Assembly: GCF_001650345.1 (NCBI RefSeq)
Contig: NZ_LVHF01000012.1
Location: forward strand, 1-64,000
Reading direction: 5' to 3'
Length of the DNA: 64,000 nucleotides
Origin: Photobacterium jeanii
Lineage (GTDB): Bacteria; Pseudomonadota; Gammaproteobacteria; Enterobacterales; Vibrionaceae
A model generated the notes under the pieces. That model ran no database searches and was not told the DNA's origin. It saw only the letters and a program-made list of their open reading frames with translations. Numbering within the stretch: position 1 is the first letter of the stretch; the number at the start of each line of letters is the position of its first letter. Positions 44,962 through 54,823 of this stretch are shown in pieces. Position numbers and translations under genes: made by a program.

Positions 44962-45627
44962 TTAATCGTCGCCGCCCATTACGCCTAGTAGTTGAAGTAG
45001 GCTTAGGAATAGGTTGTAGATAGATACGTATAGCGTCACTGTTGCTGAGATGTAGTTTGTCTCACCGCCACGAACGATTGACTGCGTAGTTAACAGGATT
45101 GCTGCAGAAGAGAGCAATACAAACATCGCGCTGATTGCTAGTGAAAGCGCAGGTAGTTGCAGGAAGACGTTTGCAAGTACTGCTGCGATAATCGCGAAGA
45201 AACCAGCTATAATCATGCCGTTTAGGAAAGACAGATCGCGCTTAGTTGTTAGTGCATAAGCAGAACACGCTAGGAATGTTAGCGCAGTACCGCCAAGTGC
45301 TGTCACAATCGCATCCCCCAGACCTGCACTTACGTACGCGTTTAGGATAGGGCCAAGGGTGTAACCCATGAAACCTGTTAGTGCGAAGGTGAATACTAGA
45401 CCCATTGAGTTATCACGGTTCTTTTCTGTTAGGAACATTAAACCGTAGAAACCAACCAGCGTAATGAGCAGACCTGGGTGTGGTAGGCCCATTGCCATAG
45501 AGAAACCAGCAACAACAGCTGACCAAACCAGTGTCATAGAAAGTAAGAAATAGGTATTACGAAGTACCTTGTTTGTTGAAAGTACGCTTTCGTACGAACC
45601 ACCATGGTTGACAATACGATCGTTCAT
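44962..45627 (-). CDS. yccA: Bax inhibitor-1/YccA family membrane protein
   Basis: 221 residues with seven predicted membrane segments. The family motifs are visible: FLTEKNRDNSMGLVFTFALTGFMGYTLGP, and the C-terminal YVSIYNLFLSLLQLLG. In E. coli YccA binds and modulates the FtsH protease and is itself an FtsH substrate. A strong ribosome-binding site GGGGAG precedes the ATG at 45627. It lies upstream of tusE on the same strand, separated by 160 bp and its own terminator. Confidence 0.92.
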   Translation of the reverse strand: MNDRIVNHGGSYESVLSTNKVLRNTYFLLSMTLVWSAVVAGFSMAMGLPHPGLLITLVGFYGLMFLTEKNRDNSMGLVFTFALTGFMGYTLGPILNAYVSAGLGDAIVTALGGTALTFLACSAYALTTKRDLSFLNGMIIAGFFAIIAAVLANVFLQLPALSLAISAMFVLLSSAAILLTTQSIVRGGETNYISATVTLYVSIYNLFLSLLQLLGVMGGDD

Positions 45628-45974
45628 GAAGTCTCCCCTCAGGGTTAGTTATAGTGTTAACTGTTATGACATATATGGAGGTAAAAGTTCCGAAATTCAA
45701 GCATTCACCTGAAGATTTCTGCTTTTAACTCTGGTCATATTTTACGATATCCTGATGATACTTAACATTTCATTATCGCGAGCATTGAAGTTGTAAATTA
45801 ATGTTACATCGGCTGAATTGCTTGAAGCATGTCACAAAATTAATTCTAGCTTGGTTTAGTTTTGCTCGCATCGAGTTCATCTAGCATAGCTAAACAAGGT
45901 GAACCCGATGTGAATAGTGTATGCCTTAACAGGTATTGTCTTGCAGGAAGACAAAGTAGCGAGCCTGTTTGGTT
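45628..45974. other. Intergenic region between yccA and aapP
   Basis: 347 bp with the yccA promoter. A weak hairpin (TGTCTTGC/GGAAGACA) lies near 45938-45955, just after aapP on the minus strand, and may act as its terminator. No small gene is visible. Confidence 0.4.
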
Positions 45975-46733
45975 TTAATGCAGGATTTGCTTGAGGAAAA
46001 GCTGGGTGCGATCCGATTGCGGATTATCAAAGAAATCTTGTGGATTGTTCTCTTCGATAATTTCACCCTGATCCATAAAGATCACTCTATCCGCGACTTG
46101 TCGAGCAAACCCCATTTCGTGCGTAACACACAACATGGTCATCCCTTCATTTGCTAATTCCACCATTACATCAAGTACTTCACGTACCATTTCAGGATCG
46201 AGCGCTGACGTTGGTTCATCAAATAACATGATTTGTGGATTCATACACAGTGAGCGGGCGATGGCAACGCGTTGCTGTTGCCCGCCGGATAGTTGACCTG
46301 GGTACTTGTCGGCTTGTTCCGGGATCTTAACCCGCTCTAAATAGCGCATGGCAATTTCATCCGCCTCTTTTTGCGGCATTTTCTTTACCCAAATTGGTGC
46401 TAGGGTGCAGTTTTCAAGTACGGTTAAATGAGGGAAGAGATTGAAGTGCTGAAAACACATCCCGACCTCTTTGCGCACCAGCTCAATATTTTTAAGATCA
46501 TCGGTCAGCTCGTTTCCTGCCACCAAGATCTGTCCCTTTTGATGTTCTTCCAATCGGTTGATACAGCGGATCATGGTCGACTTTCCTGATCCGGACGGAC
46601 CACAAATTACGATTCGCTCACCTTTGGCCACGTTTAAGTTGATGTTTTTTAATACGTGAAATTCACCGTACCATTTATTGACATCGGTAAGCTGGATCAT
46701 GAGTTCTTTGTCTGAATGGGTACTGCTTGTCAT
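45975..46733 (-). CDS. aapP: Amino-acid ABC transporter ATP-binding protein
   Basis: 252 residues. Walker A is GPSGSGKS at 45-52. The ABC signature LSGGQQQR and Walker [15 protein letters not shown] are intact, as is the H-loop in [13 protein letters not shown]. It powers import by the AapJQM proteins encoded upstream on the same strand. It starts 15 bp from the end of aapM, so the four genes form one operon. The protein is similar to GlnQ, ArtP and BztD; the gene order J-Q-M-P decides the name. Confidence 0.93.
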   Translation of the reverse strand: MTSSTHSDKELMIQLTDVNKWYGEFHVLKNINLNVAKGERIVICGPSGSGKSTMIRCINRLEEHQKGQILVAGNELTDDLKNIELVRKEVGMCFQHFNLFPHLTVLENCTLAPIWVKKMPQKEADEIAMRYLERVKIPEQADKYPGQLSGGQQQRVAIARSLCMNPQIMLFDEPTSALDPEMVREVLDVMVELANEGMTMLCVTHEMGFARQVADRVIFMDQGEIIEENNPQDFFDNPQSDRTQLFLKQILH

Positions 46734-46747
46734 AGTGCTGTCCTTGC

Positions 46748-47845
46748 TTATCTTTTATGGCCTGTGTGGAGTTTGTTTTCTAAATAGATGCTGTAGCGCG
46801 ACATACTGAAACAGAAAACCCAGAAAACGAGCCCGACAAATACATAGCTTTCAGTAGCAAAGCCCAACCAATTAGGGTCGGTGTTGGCGGCTTGCCCGAT
46901 CCCCAATACGTCGAACATCCCAATAATGAGCACCAAACTCGTATCTTTGAATAAGCCAATAAAGGTATTCACAATTGAAGGGATGGTAATTTTGAGCGCT
47001 TGCGGTAACACAATTAGATACATTTTTCGCCAATAGGTTAGGCCAAGTGCATCAGCGGCTTCGTATTGTCCTTTGGGGATTGCTTGCAGGCCACCACGGA
47101 CGACTTCAGCCATATACGCGGCACTGAACATGACTACCCCGATCAAGGCGCGAATAAGCTTATTAAGTTCCATTTCACTGGTTAGGAATAACGGCAGCAT
47201 GACAGATGCCATGAAGAGGACGGTAATCAGCGGTACCCCTCGCCAAATCTCAATGTAAACCGTACATATACTACGAATGATGGGCATATCTGAGCGTCGG
47301 CCTAACGCCAATACCACGCCAATAGGCAGTGAGACTACAATGCCGACAATGGCAATAATCAGGGTGACCAATAATCCGCCCCATAGGTGTGTTTCCACGA
47401 CTTCTAAACCAAATACACCGCCATAAAGCAAAAATGCGGCAAAGAATGGGTAGATGTTGACGAAGAACAGCCAGATCCATTTCCGTCCTGGTGTCGATTC
47501 AATCGCAAGCAGCGTAATAAATATCGCAAGGGTGAAATAGAATAGCTGCGGTCGCCACAGCTCATCAGCGGGGTAGAAGCCAAACATGAACTGTTCAAAT
47601 CGAACTTTAATAAATACCCAGCAAGCCCCTTCGCTGGTGCAGTCGTTACGGGTTGTGCCTGTCCAGTCTGCGGTTAAGAAAGCCCAGTCCACAATTGACC
47701 ATATGCTGGATAAGGCGATATAGCCAAGTACAAAGGTCAGTAGGGTGTTGATAGGCGATGAGAACAGGTGTTTTCGTGCCCAGCCAACCATACCTATGGT
47801 ATTGGCGGGTGGTGGCATGTCAGGTAGAAATTGATGTTTATTCAT
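46748..47845 (-). CDS. aapM: Amino-acid ABC transporter permease (AapM-like)
   Basis: 365 residues, longer than HisM-type permeases because of the extra N-terminal membrane region found in AapM/BztC. Several membrane segments precede the binding-protein-dependent permease domain. The EAA loop is [31 protein letters not shown]. It pairs with AapQ as the heterodimeric membrane pore. It starts one base after the end of aapQ. A positively charged segment at the N-terminus places it in the cytoplasm. Confidence 0.92.
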   Translation of the reverse strand: MNKHQFLPDMPPPANTIGMVGWARKHLFSSPINTLLTFVLGYIALSSIWSIVDWAFLTADWTGTTRNDCTSEGACWVFIKVRFEQFMFGFYPADELWRPQLFYFTLAIFITLLAIESTPGRKWIWLFFVNIYPFFAAFLLYGGVFGLEVVETHLWGGLLVTLIIAIVGIVVSLPIGVVLALGRRSDMPIIRSICTVYIEIWRGVPLITVLFMASVMLPLFLTSEMELNKLIRALIGVVMFSAAYMAEVVRGGLQAIPKGQYEAADALGLTYWRKMYLIVLPQALKITIPSIVNTFIGLFKDTSLVLIIGMFDVLGIGQAANTDPNWLGFATESYVFVGLVFWVFCFSMSRYSIYLENKLHTGHKR

Positions 47846-47846
47846 A

Positions 47847-49070
47847 TTAACGCTCCACCAAAGCCACTTTGCTGTTGTAGATGTTCATCAGATAAGACGT
47901 CACCAAGCTTAACGTGAGGTATACGCCCATTGTCATGGCGATGATTTCAATGGCTTGTCCTGTTTGGTTAAGGGTGGTGCCTGCAAATACTGAGACAAGG
48001 TCAGGGTAGCCGATAGCCATTGCGAGCGATGAGTTTTTGGTCAGGTTCAAATATTGGCTGGTTAGTGGCGGAATGATGATCCGAAGGGCTTGCGGGATCA
48101 CCACTAAACGTAACGTCTTTCCTTGCGGTAGCCCTAGTGCTAATGCTGCTTCGGTTTGTCCATGACTAACAGCATTTATCCCTGAACGCACAATTTCGGC
48201 GATGAAAGATGCAGTATAGATGCTCAATGCTAATAGCAGTGCAGCGAGCTCAGGCAAAATACTAATACCACCACGGAAGTTAAAGCCCTTAAGTTCAGGG
48301 TATTCAAGCGATACGGGCATCCCTGTGACAAAATATGCGAGTAGCGGTAACCCAATCACTAACAGACTGGTGGTACGTAATATGGGTGACTGTTCACCTG
48401 TTAGCCGTTGTTTTCGATGAGCAAAAATAGCGTAGAAAATACTGATGGCGACACCAACGGTCAGTGCGATCAGCATCCAAATAGATCCTTGTTCAAACAC
48501 TGGCCTTGCGAGATACAATCCGCGTACATTTAAGAAAATACCTTCACCAAAACTTAAACTTTGTCGAGGTGATGGCAATACTTGAAGCACGGCAAAATAC
48601 CAAAAGAAAATTTGTAGCAGTAGCGGGATATTTCGGAAGGTTTCGATGTAAACGGCAGCAAGGCGGCTGACAATCCAGTTTGATGATAGGCGTGCAATAC
48701 CAATAATAAAACCGAAAATGGTCGCAAAGATAATGCCGAGCACTGACACTAACGCGGTGTTGAGCAAACCAACGACAAAGGTGCGCCCGTAGCTAAAAGT
48801 TTCATCGTATTCAATTAAGGTGAGTCCGATACCAAAACCAGCTTCTTGATCCAGAAAATCAAAACCAGTTGCTATACCACGCGCTTCAAGGTTTGCTAAG
48901 GCGTTGTTAATAATGGTGTAGAGAAAGAAAAATAATCCAATAACCGCTAAGGTTTGAAACACAATAGCGCGGAATGTGGGGTTATAGAGTAGGTTCTGTT
49001 TTTTTGCATTGGTAGGGGGGCTGTCCCCTGATGCTGGTGGCGCGTTAGACGCTTCTGATTTAGGAGCCAT
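47847..49070 (-). CDS. aapQ: Amino-acid ABC transporter permease (AapQ-like)
   Basis: 407 residues, the longer of the two permeases as usual. The N-terminal ~90 residues include a soluble Pro/Ser-rich leader and the first membrane helix. The EAA loop is EAALALGLPQGKTLRLVVIPQALRIIIPPL. It partners AapM. It lies 133 bp after aapJ, and a hairpin in that gap may give AapJ a higher level than the permeases. Its own ribosome-binding site is weak. Confidence 0.92.
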   Translation of the reverse strand: MAPKSEASNAPPASGDSPPTNAKKQNLLYNPTFRAIVFQTLAVIGLFFFLYTIINNALANLEARGIATGFDFLDQEAGFGIGLTLIEYDETFSYGRTFVVGLLNTALVSVLGIIFATIFGFIIGIARLSSNWIVSRLAAVYIETFRNIPLLLQIFFWYFAVLQVLPSPRQSLSFGEGIFLNVRGLYLARPVFEQGSIWMLIALTVGVAISIFYAIFAHRKQRLTGEQSPILRTTSLLVIGLPLLAYFVTGMPVSLEYPELKGFNFRGGISILPELAALLLALSIYTASFIAEIVRSGINAVSHGQTEAALALGLPQGKTLRLVVIPQALRIIIPPLTSQYLNLTKNSSLAMAIGYPDLVSVFAGTTLNQTGQAIEIIAMTMGVYLTLSLVTSYLMNIYNSKVALVER

Positions 49071-49159
49071 ACAACAACCTCAGTCCCTGTGGAGTTATAC
49101 CGAGTTACCGATCTGCCGGTTTAAGTGATTATTAGGTGTGAAGTGGCAGTGGCTTTGAG

Positions 49160-49189
49160 CAAGGGCTGCATTTCGCAATGCCGCCCTTG
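49160..49189 (-). promoter_or_regulatory. Hairpin between aapJ and aapQ
   Basis: A two-part stem, CAAGGGC/GCCCTTG outside and GCATT/AATGC inside, with no U-tract. Hairpins like this after a binding-protein gene usually stabilise its mRNA or partly stop transcription, so AapJ can outnumber the permease. Confidence 0.55.
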
Positions 49190-49203
49190 GTGTAGAGTTG
49201 AAA

Positions 49204-50229
49204 TTAACGAATCGGTGGAGCGTATAGGATGCCGCCGTTAGTCCAAAGCGCGTTAAGACCACGTTTGATCTCAAGCGGTGAACTTTCACCTATGGTGCGC
49301 TCAAAACTTTCACCATAGTTACCGACCTGCTTGATCACCTGGTAGCCCCAGTCGTCTTTAAGGCCTAAGCCTTTGCCTTTTGGCCCATCTAAGCCGATCA
49401 AGCGACGAATATTTGGATCTTTCGATTTTTTCATTTCGTCTACGTTGGCTGAAGTTACGCCAAACTCTTCAGCATTGATCATGGTGTTGAGTGTCCATTT
49501 CACAATGTTGAACCACTGGTCGTCACCTTGACGAACAACAGGCCCTAATGGCTCTTTCGAGATAACTTCTGGCAATACTACCGCTGAACTTGGATCTTTT
49601 AGGTTCAAGCGAAGGGCATACAAACCCGATTGGTCGGTGGTGAGTACGTCACAACGACCAGAGTCAAAACCTGCCGAGGTTTGCGGTGCTGTATCAAATA
49701 CGACAGGGTTGTACTTCATGCCATTAACGCGGAAGTAGTCAGCAAGGTTTAGCTCAGTTGTTGTGCCTGATTGAACACAAATTGCTGCACCATCGAGCTC
49801 TTTAGCACTGGATACGCCAAGTTCTTTTTTCACCATGAAACCTTGCCCGTCGTAATAGTTTACGCCAGCGAAGTTGAGACCAAGTGCAGTATCACGGTGA
49901 AGGGTCCAAGTTGTGTTGCGCGAAAGAACATCGATTTCACCCGATTGAAGCGCGGTGAAGCGTTCTTTAGCTGTTAGTGGAATGTATTTAACTTTGGTTT
50001 TGTCGCCAACAGTTGCCGCAGCAACGGCTTGACAAAACTCGACGTCGATACCTTCCCATTCGCCTTTAGAGTTAGGGTTAGAAAAGCCGGGTAGACCAGC
50101 ACTAACACCACACTGGACATAGCCTTGTTTCATGACTTTTTCGAGTGTGCCATCAGCCGCAGCATTCGCTGAAAACAGCGCGGTTGAGGTAGCGATTGCT
50201 GCAAATACAACGGAAAACTTAGTAGCCAT
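49204..50229 (-). CDS. aapJ: Amino-acid ABC transporter substrate-binding protein
   Basis: 341 residues. The signal peptide ends in ANAAA near residue 24-25. The fold is SBP_bac_3: GVSAGLPGFSNPNSKGEWEGIDVEFCQAVAAA at the start of the mature part, and LSRNTTWTLHRD and DGAAICVQSGTTTELN in the ligand-binding region. It resembles AapJ/BztA, which bind many L-amino acids. AAGGAAGG lies just upstream of the ATG at 50229. It is the first gene of the aapJQMP operon. Breadth of ligand use cannot be predicted by eye. Confidence 0.94.
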   Translation of the reverse strand: MATKFSVVFAAIATSTALFSANAAADGTLEKVMKQGYVQCGVSAGLPGFSNPNSKGEWEGIDVEFCQAVAAATVGDKTKVKYIPLTAKERFTALQSGEIDVLSRNTTWTLHRDTALGLNFAGVNYYDGQGFMVKKELGVSSAKELDGAAICVQSGTTTELNLADYFRVNGMKYNPVVFDTAPQTSAGFDSGRCDVLTTDQSGLYALRLNLKDPSSAVVLPEVISKEPLGPVVRQGDDQWFNIVKWTLNTMINAEEFGVTSANVDEMKKSKDPNIRRLIGLDGPKGKGLGLKDDWGYQVIKQVGNYGESFERTIGESSPLEIKRGLNALWTNGGILYAPPIR

Positions 50230-50618
50230 TAGTACCTTCCTTTGTAGAGAGTGTGAGTAATCACAAGAAACTCACAATGCGGTGAGCCAATATCACCACT
50301 TGGTTTTATTTAGTTTAAACATACTGTTAACAAAACTAAGTATAGAAACAGATGTCGTTTCGTCTAACATCCAATGCGTATTTCGTCACATTTTTGTTTT
50401 TTTGATGGTGACAAAAAGTTGATATATGGACTTAAAAACAGAGTTGAATTAAGTGTCAGCGCGGGAGAAGGCTAGTGCATAAAGCGAAAATTATGATGAA
50501 AAGCAGCATTATTGCTGAAACTGACAGCGGTTTGGTTGGATTCTGTGTGGTTGGTGTTTTTTATTAAAATTAGTACTTTACAGGTTTACCCGAACCCTAT
50601 AATATTCGCCGCACTTAC
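50230..50618. other. Divergent promoter region of aapJ and the tRNA pair
   Basis: 389 bp. A hairpin-like inverted pair (GTCACA/GTGACA) lies near 50392-50415, in reach of the aapJ promoter. The tRNA promoter should lie within the last ~80 bp. I see no small gene. Confidence 0.4.
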
Positions 50619-50709
50619 GGAGAGATGGCTGAGTGGTTGAAAGCACCGGTCTTGAAAACCGGCATACGTTTGTAGCGTATCTAGGGTTCAAATCCCTATC
50701 TCTCCGCCA
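50619..50709 (+). tRNA. tRNA-Ser (UGA)
   Basis: 91 nt including the encoded GCCA. The acceptor GGAGAGA pairs with TCTCTCC. The anticodon TGA is in CTTGAAA, and the long variable arm (CATACGTTTGTAGCGTATC) marks a class II tRNA. It lies 42 bp before tRNA-Asp. Confidence 0.97.
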
Positions 50710-50751
50710 CATTCTAGAAATAGGGTTAAAAACCGTGTTTCGCAAAGAATT

Positions 50752-50828
50752 GGAGCGGTAGTTCAGTTGGTTAGAATACCGGCCTGTCACGCCGGGGGTC
50801 GCGGGTTCGAGTCCCGTCCGCTCCGCCA
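50752..50828 (+). tRNA. tRNA-Asp (GUC)
   Basis: 77 nt including the encoded GCCA. The acceptor GGAGCGG pairs with CCGCTCC. The anticodon GTC is in CTGTCAC, and the T arm GCGGGTTCGAGTCCCGT is canonical. Co-transcribed with tRNA-Ser; a terminator follows 9 nt later. Confidence 0.97.
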
Positions 50829-50837
50829 CTACAACGA

Positions 50838-50866
50838 AGCCTCGTCAGCAATGACGAGGCTTTTTT
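50838..50866 (+). terminator. Terminator of the tRNA-Ser/tRNA-Asp unit
   Basis: A 10-bp stem (AGCCTCGTCA with TGACGAGGCT) with a short loop and six T residues. Confidence 0.92.
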
Positions 50867-51433
50867 GTATGCTTTTTCCATTCAATTGTCGATTTCTCAA
50901 TAAGCTCGTGAGTTTTTAACTGCAGCAGTATATTCACGCATGCTAAATATTGCTTTTGCCTGATTCTTTTATAGACACAAAAAGGTTTCTTAAAGACATT
51001 AATTATTTTTAATCGTTAAGTGATTACTCTTATTTATTGTTCGGTTTTCCTGAATGATGATTTTAGCTATTTCTTAATTATCAGTAATTGTCTTTTTATT
51101 ATAATGATTGTGTTGGCTAACGTAGAGGTGATGATATTTCATCTTTTGCTCTACCTCTCGTTCAATATAATGCGACGTTGGTGATCTAGGTTGCACACAG
51201 GCAATATAGCGCTGATGTGATATCTAAATTATAAAAACGAAAATGATAAGAGTGATAAATTGAATAATCTCAGGTTGGTTAAGTGATTTTATTAATTAAA
51301 GTTATTTACTACTGGTGTGGGGTTATCAATTTACCGTAGAAATAATAAATAAAGTAAAGTGCAGAAAACTCATCAAGTTATACTTGGTGAGGCGTGGCTT
51401 GTTTATAAAAAGAATTAATGAAAAGGAACGGCA
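50867..51433. other. Long AT-rich region upstream of the catalase gene
   Basis: 567 bp with no supported gene. At 51239-51257 a sequence matches the Fur-box consensus at 13 of 19 positions, which is weak. No clear OxyR site is visible. The length suggests a promoter region with distant regulation. Confidence 0.4.
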
Positions 51434-52867
51434 ATGATGAAAAAATTAACGACAGCTGCGGGTTGCCCCGTTGCTCACAATAATAATTCAATGACAGCTG
51501 GCCCACGTGGTCCAATGCTACTTCAAGATGTTTGGTATCAAGAAAAATTAGCTCACTTCAATCGCGAAGTTATCCCTGAGCGTCGTATGCATGCGAAAGG
51601 TTCGGGGGCATTTGGAAAGTTTACTGTAACCAATGATATTACTCAGTACACACGAGCGAAAATATTTTCGGAGGTAGGTAAAGAGACCGAGATGTTTGCG
51701 CGCTTTACCAGCGTTGCCGGTGAACGTGGTGCGCCTGATGCTGTACGAGATATCCGTGGTTTTGCTCTAAAATTTTATACAGAGGAAGGCAACTGGGATT
51801 TAGTGGGTAACAATACTCCCGTATTTTTCCTTCGTGACCCGTTGAAGTTTCCTGATTTGAATCGCGTAGTAAAACGCGATCCACAAACTAACATGCATAA
51901 TCCAACCAGTAACTGGGATTTTTGGACTCTATTACCTGAAGCGCTACACCAAGTAACTATTGTAATGAGTGATCGCGGTATACCTGCTTCTTATCGTCAT
52001 ATGCATGGTTATGGTAGCCATACTTTTAGCATGATCAATGCTGATAATGAGCGAGTTTGGGTGAAATTTCATTTTGAATCGCAGCAAGGTATTAAAAATC
52101 TAACAGATAGTGAAGCGGCTGAAGTAGTTAGTCGCGACACCGAAAGTAATCAACGAGATTTGTTTGAAGCGATTAAAGAGGGCAATTTTCCTAAATGGGT
52201 TATGTCTATTCAAGTTATGACGGAAGAACAAGCCAAGGCCTCGACGTTTAACCCGTTTGACTTAACGAAAGTGTGGCCAAAAGCGGATTATCCATTAATT
52301 GAAGTGGGTGTGATGGAGCTGAATCGCAACCCTGACAACTTCTTTGCGGATGTGGAGCAAGTGGCGTTTAATCCAGCCGCAGTGGTACCGGGTATCAGTT
52401 TTTCTCCTGATAAAATGCTGCAAGGTCGCCTATTTGCGTATGCTGATGCGCAACGATATCGTCTTGGTGTAAACCATCACCAAATTCCAGTGAATGCTCC
52501 ACGTTGTCCTGTACATTCATCTCATCGTGATGGCCTTGGTCGTGTTGATGGTAATCACGGTGGCACCATTGGTTATGAACCAAACTCATTTGGTGAGTGG
52601 GCTGAACAGCTTGAAGCAGAAGAGCCAATGCTTGAGTTAGAAGGTGCTGCTGGTCATTATGACTTCCGCGAAGATGATGATGATTACTACAGCCAAGTGA
52701 GGGCTTTGTTCCGTTTAATGTCTGCAGAGCAACAACAAGCTCTCTTTGAAAACACCGCACGGGCAATGACTGGTGTGCCCGATTTTATTAAAGAGCGTCA
52801 TATTGCTAATGCAGCAAAAGCAGACCAAGCCTATGGTGCTGGTTTGCAAGAAGTCCTGTTTGGTTAA
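51434..52867 (+). CDS. Haem catalase, clade 3 small-subunit type
   Basis: 477 residues, the size of clade 3 small-subunit catalases. Catalytic H53 lies in RRMHAKG. The distal Asn is in the [19 protein letters not shown] stretch, and the haem-ligand Tyr is Y336 in [14 protein letters not shown]. The NADPH-binding region is present. It breaks down hydrogen peroxide in the cytosol or periplasm; no signal peptide is visible. AAAGGAA lies about 7 nt before the ATG. A small membrane-peptide gene follows 87 bp downstream. Vibrio versions are called KatA or KatB; I do not choose. Confidence 0.95.
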   Translation: MMKKLTTAAGCPVAHNNNSMTAGPRGPMLLQDVWYQEKLAHFNREVIPERRMHAKGSGAFGKFTVTNDITQYTRAKIFSEVGKETEMFARFTSVAGERGAPDAVRDIRGFALKFYTEEGNWDLVGNNTPVFFLRDPLKFPDLNRVVKRDPQTNMHNPTSNWDFWTLLPEALHQVTIVMSDRGIPASYRHMHGYGSHTFSMINADNERVWVKFHFESQQGIKNLTDSEAAEVVSRDTESNQRDLFEAIKEGNFPKWVMSIQVMTEEQAKASTFNPFDLTKVWPKADYPLIEVGVMELNRNPDNFFADVEQVAFNPAAVVPGISFSPDKMLQGRLFAYADAQRYRLGVNHHQIPVNAPRCPVHSSHRDGLGRVDGNHGGTIGYEPNSFGEWAEQLEAEEPMLELEGAAGHYDFREDDDDYYSQVRALFRLMSAEQQQALFENTARAMTGVPDFIKERHIANAAKADQAYGAGLQEVLFG

Positions 52868-52954
52868 CTGTGTCATCAATAAGCGTGCTTACAGAGAGTC
52901 TTTCTCTTAGTGAGCGCGCTATCTTAATTCTAAATTTTATATCGGAGAAGGTAG

Positions 52955-53110
52955 ATGAAGAGAAGTGAGCATCTATCATTATTTGCCGACATCGATAAAG
53001 CGTTTTGTTATAACGATGAATTATCGCTATTTGATTCAAAACAATTACAACGGCTAGAGAATACATGTGTTGTTGTATTGCTTTTCGGTCTTTTGTTACT
53101 TCTAGCTTAG
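52955..53110 (+). CDS. 51-residue single-pass membrane protein downstream of catalase
   Basis: ATG at 52955 with GGAGAAGG about 6 nt upstream, and TAG at 53108-53110. The peptide is 51 residues: a polar, charged N-terminal 36 and a C-terminal membrane segment (CVVVLLFGLLLLLA) that ends at the stop. This is a tail-anchored design. It follows the catalase gene by 87 bp on the same strand and may be co-transcribed. The frame has a good ribosome-binding site, but no homologue is known to me. Confidence 0.6.
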   Translation: MKRSEHLSLFADIDKAFCYNDELSLFDSKQLQRLENTCVVVLLFGLLLLLA

Positions 53111-53200
53111 AGTTAGCTTTGCATCATTCTGCTTTATAAGCATTAATTTCATTTTGCTTATCTTATCTGTTAATTATTTTTATCCTTCAGAATAAGTAAT

Positions 53201-53226
53201 AAAAAGCCGCTGATTATCAGCGGCTT
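53201..53226 (-). terminator. Terminator of the symporter gene
   Basis: A 10-bp stem (AAGCCGCTGA with TCAGCGGCTT) with a TTA loop. The minus strand continues with TTTTATT. Confidence 0.85.
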
Positions 53227-53265
53227 GATTGATAGTTACTTGGAATGATTACTGTCTGGCAGTAA

Positions 53266-54444
53266 TTAGGATTCAGCTACTTGCGAAGTCGTTTCTGGCT
53301 GCTTTTTCTGAGCGAACTTATTCACCCATAGCGAAATAGCACCGTCGCCTGTGATATTACATGCCGTACCAAAGCTGTCTTGTGCCATGTAAAGCGCGAT
53401 CATTAAGGCAAGTTCTGCTTCACCAAAGCCAAGCATTGACGCCATTAAGCCAAGAGCTGCCATGACACCGCCACCCGGTGCACCCGGTGCCGCAATCATA
53501 GTAATACCTAGCATCATGATGAAAGGTAACATCTCTAGTAGCGAAGGCAGCGCGATGTGTTGGCTAAGTGCCATTACTGCTGTTGAACAGGTCACTAGAG
53601 TAATAGTTGAGCCTGATAGGTGAATCGTCGCACAAAGTGGGATAGTAAAGTTAGCGATTGATTCATCTACACCGTTGCTTTTCGTCTGGCGTAAGGTCAC
53701 AGGGATCGTTGCAGCAGACGACATCGTACCTACAGCTGTAAAGTAAGCAGGAAGCATGCTTTTGATTAGCTTAAATGGTGATTGACCCATAGCCAATCCA
53801 GTTACTGTGTACTGAATGGTGATCCATACCCAGTGCATGAACACGGCAAGCGCTAGCACAACACCAAATGTTTTTAGGGTGGTGAATACCGTGCCTTCGG
53901 CTGCCATTTCAGCAAAGATGCCCGAAATGTAGAACGGCAGCATAGGAATAATCACTTTCGATAGTAGTAAGTCGATAATGCTACGGCCATCATCAGCAAT
54001 CTCTTTTAAACGAGTGCTGTTGGTGACACTAATGCCTAAACCGAAAAGAAAAGCCGTTGCTAGCGCTGTCATTACACCGAACATTGGTGGAATTTCTAAG
54101 CTAATGTAGCTAGTTAACTTAGCACCCGCCTCAGCCGTTGTTGTATCAGGGCTTGGGATACCAGCAATAAAGGCGCTAGCAACGATAAATGCAAGGCTAC
54201 CTGCAATAACCGTTGAGCCGTAGGATAGGGCAACAGTTTTACCCAGCAAGTTACCTGAATTCTTAGGTAAACTTGCGATACCACTGGTGATGTAAAACAA
54301 GATGATCAGTGGGATGGTGAACCCGATCAACTGACCGCCTAGCAATTTAATGGTGAGCAGTACGCGAATGATTCCATCTGGGGCGAAAAATCCAAGCAAG
54401 ATACCGGCAACAATACCGGCAATTAGTTTTAATATTAATTTCAT
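53266..54444 (-). CDS. Dicarboxylate/amino-acid:cation symporter (DAACS family)
   Basis: 392 residues with eight membrane segments and two re-entrant loops, as in GltP/DctA/SstT. The diagnostic sequence near the C-terminus is AQDSFGTACNITGDGAISLWVNKF. An SS-rich hairpin tip around GTMSSAATIPVTLRQTK matches the substrate site. It takes up glutamate, aspartate, serine or C4-dicarboxylates with Na+ or H+; the substrate cannot be chosen by eye. No ribosome-binding site stands out for the ATG at 54444. The gene has its own terminator. Confidence 0.9.
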   Translation of the reverse strand: MKLILKLIAGIVAGILLGFFAPDGIIRVLLTIKLLGGQLIGFTIPLIILFYITSGIASLPKNSGNLLGKTVALSYGSTVIAGSLAFIVASAFIAGIPSPDTTTAEAGAKLTSYISLEIPPMFGVMTALATAFLFGLGISVTNSTRLKEIADDGRSIIDLLLSKVIIPMLPFYISGIFAEMAAEGTVFTTLKTFGVVLALAVFMHWVWITIQYTVTGLAMGQSPFKLIKSMLPAYFTAVGTMSSAATIPVTLRQTKSNGVDESIANFTIPLCATIHLSGSTITLVTCSTAVMALSQHIALPSLLEMLPFIMMLGITMIAAPGAPGGGVMAALGLMASMLGFGEAELALMIALYMAQDSFGTACNITGDGAISLWVNKFAQKKQPETTSQVAES

Positions 54445-54770
54445 TTGGTTGTATCCAGCTGTGTGTTTGCTGCGGCGAGCCCTTTAGTGTAATCACTATT
54501 CATATGCACTTATTGGCATTTTATTTTATCAAATAGGGATTAAAGGCGATATTTTCTGACCGCAGATACTATTTAACACTTTTATGCTGCTCTGTCATTT
54601 GTTGAAAGTTTATTGGTGGATTTTATTTTTCTCTCCCCCTAATCTGATTTGGTTCTGCTGTATAAATGTCTTTGCTGGATACTTGAGAGAAGGTAAGTCT
54701 TAATTCGCATTGAGCCTTGAAGTGAGTATGTGGCTTAGCTTCAGGGGGAGGGTGATTAAGCTGATGGATT
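54445..54770. other. Promoter region of the symporter gene
   Basis: About 325 bp, AT-rich near the symporter start. I see no operator or small gene. Confidence 0.4.
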
Positions 54771-54802
54771 AAAGGAAGGCGCTGAAATTTACAGCGCCTT
54801 TT
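54771..54802 (-). terminator. Terminator of the metzincin lipoprotein gene
   Basis: A 9-bp stem (AAGGCGCTG with CAGCGCCTT) with a 7-nt loop. The minus strand continues with CCTTTAAT. Confidence 0.75.
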
Positions 54803-54823
54803 ACTCAGTTAGATGCGTTGCGT

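Noticed and set aside
51239-51257. Fur-box-like sequence before the catalase gene
   Set aside because: Only 13 of 19 positions match, and the matches are mostly A/T in an AT-rich region.
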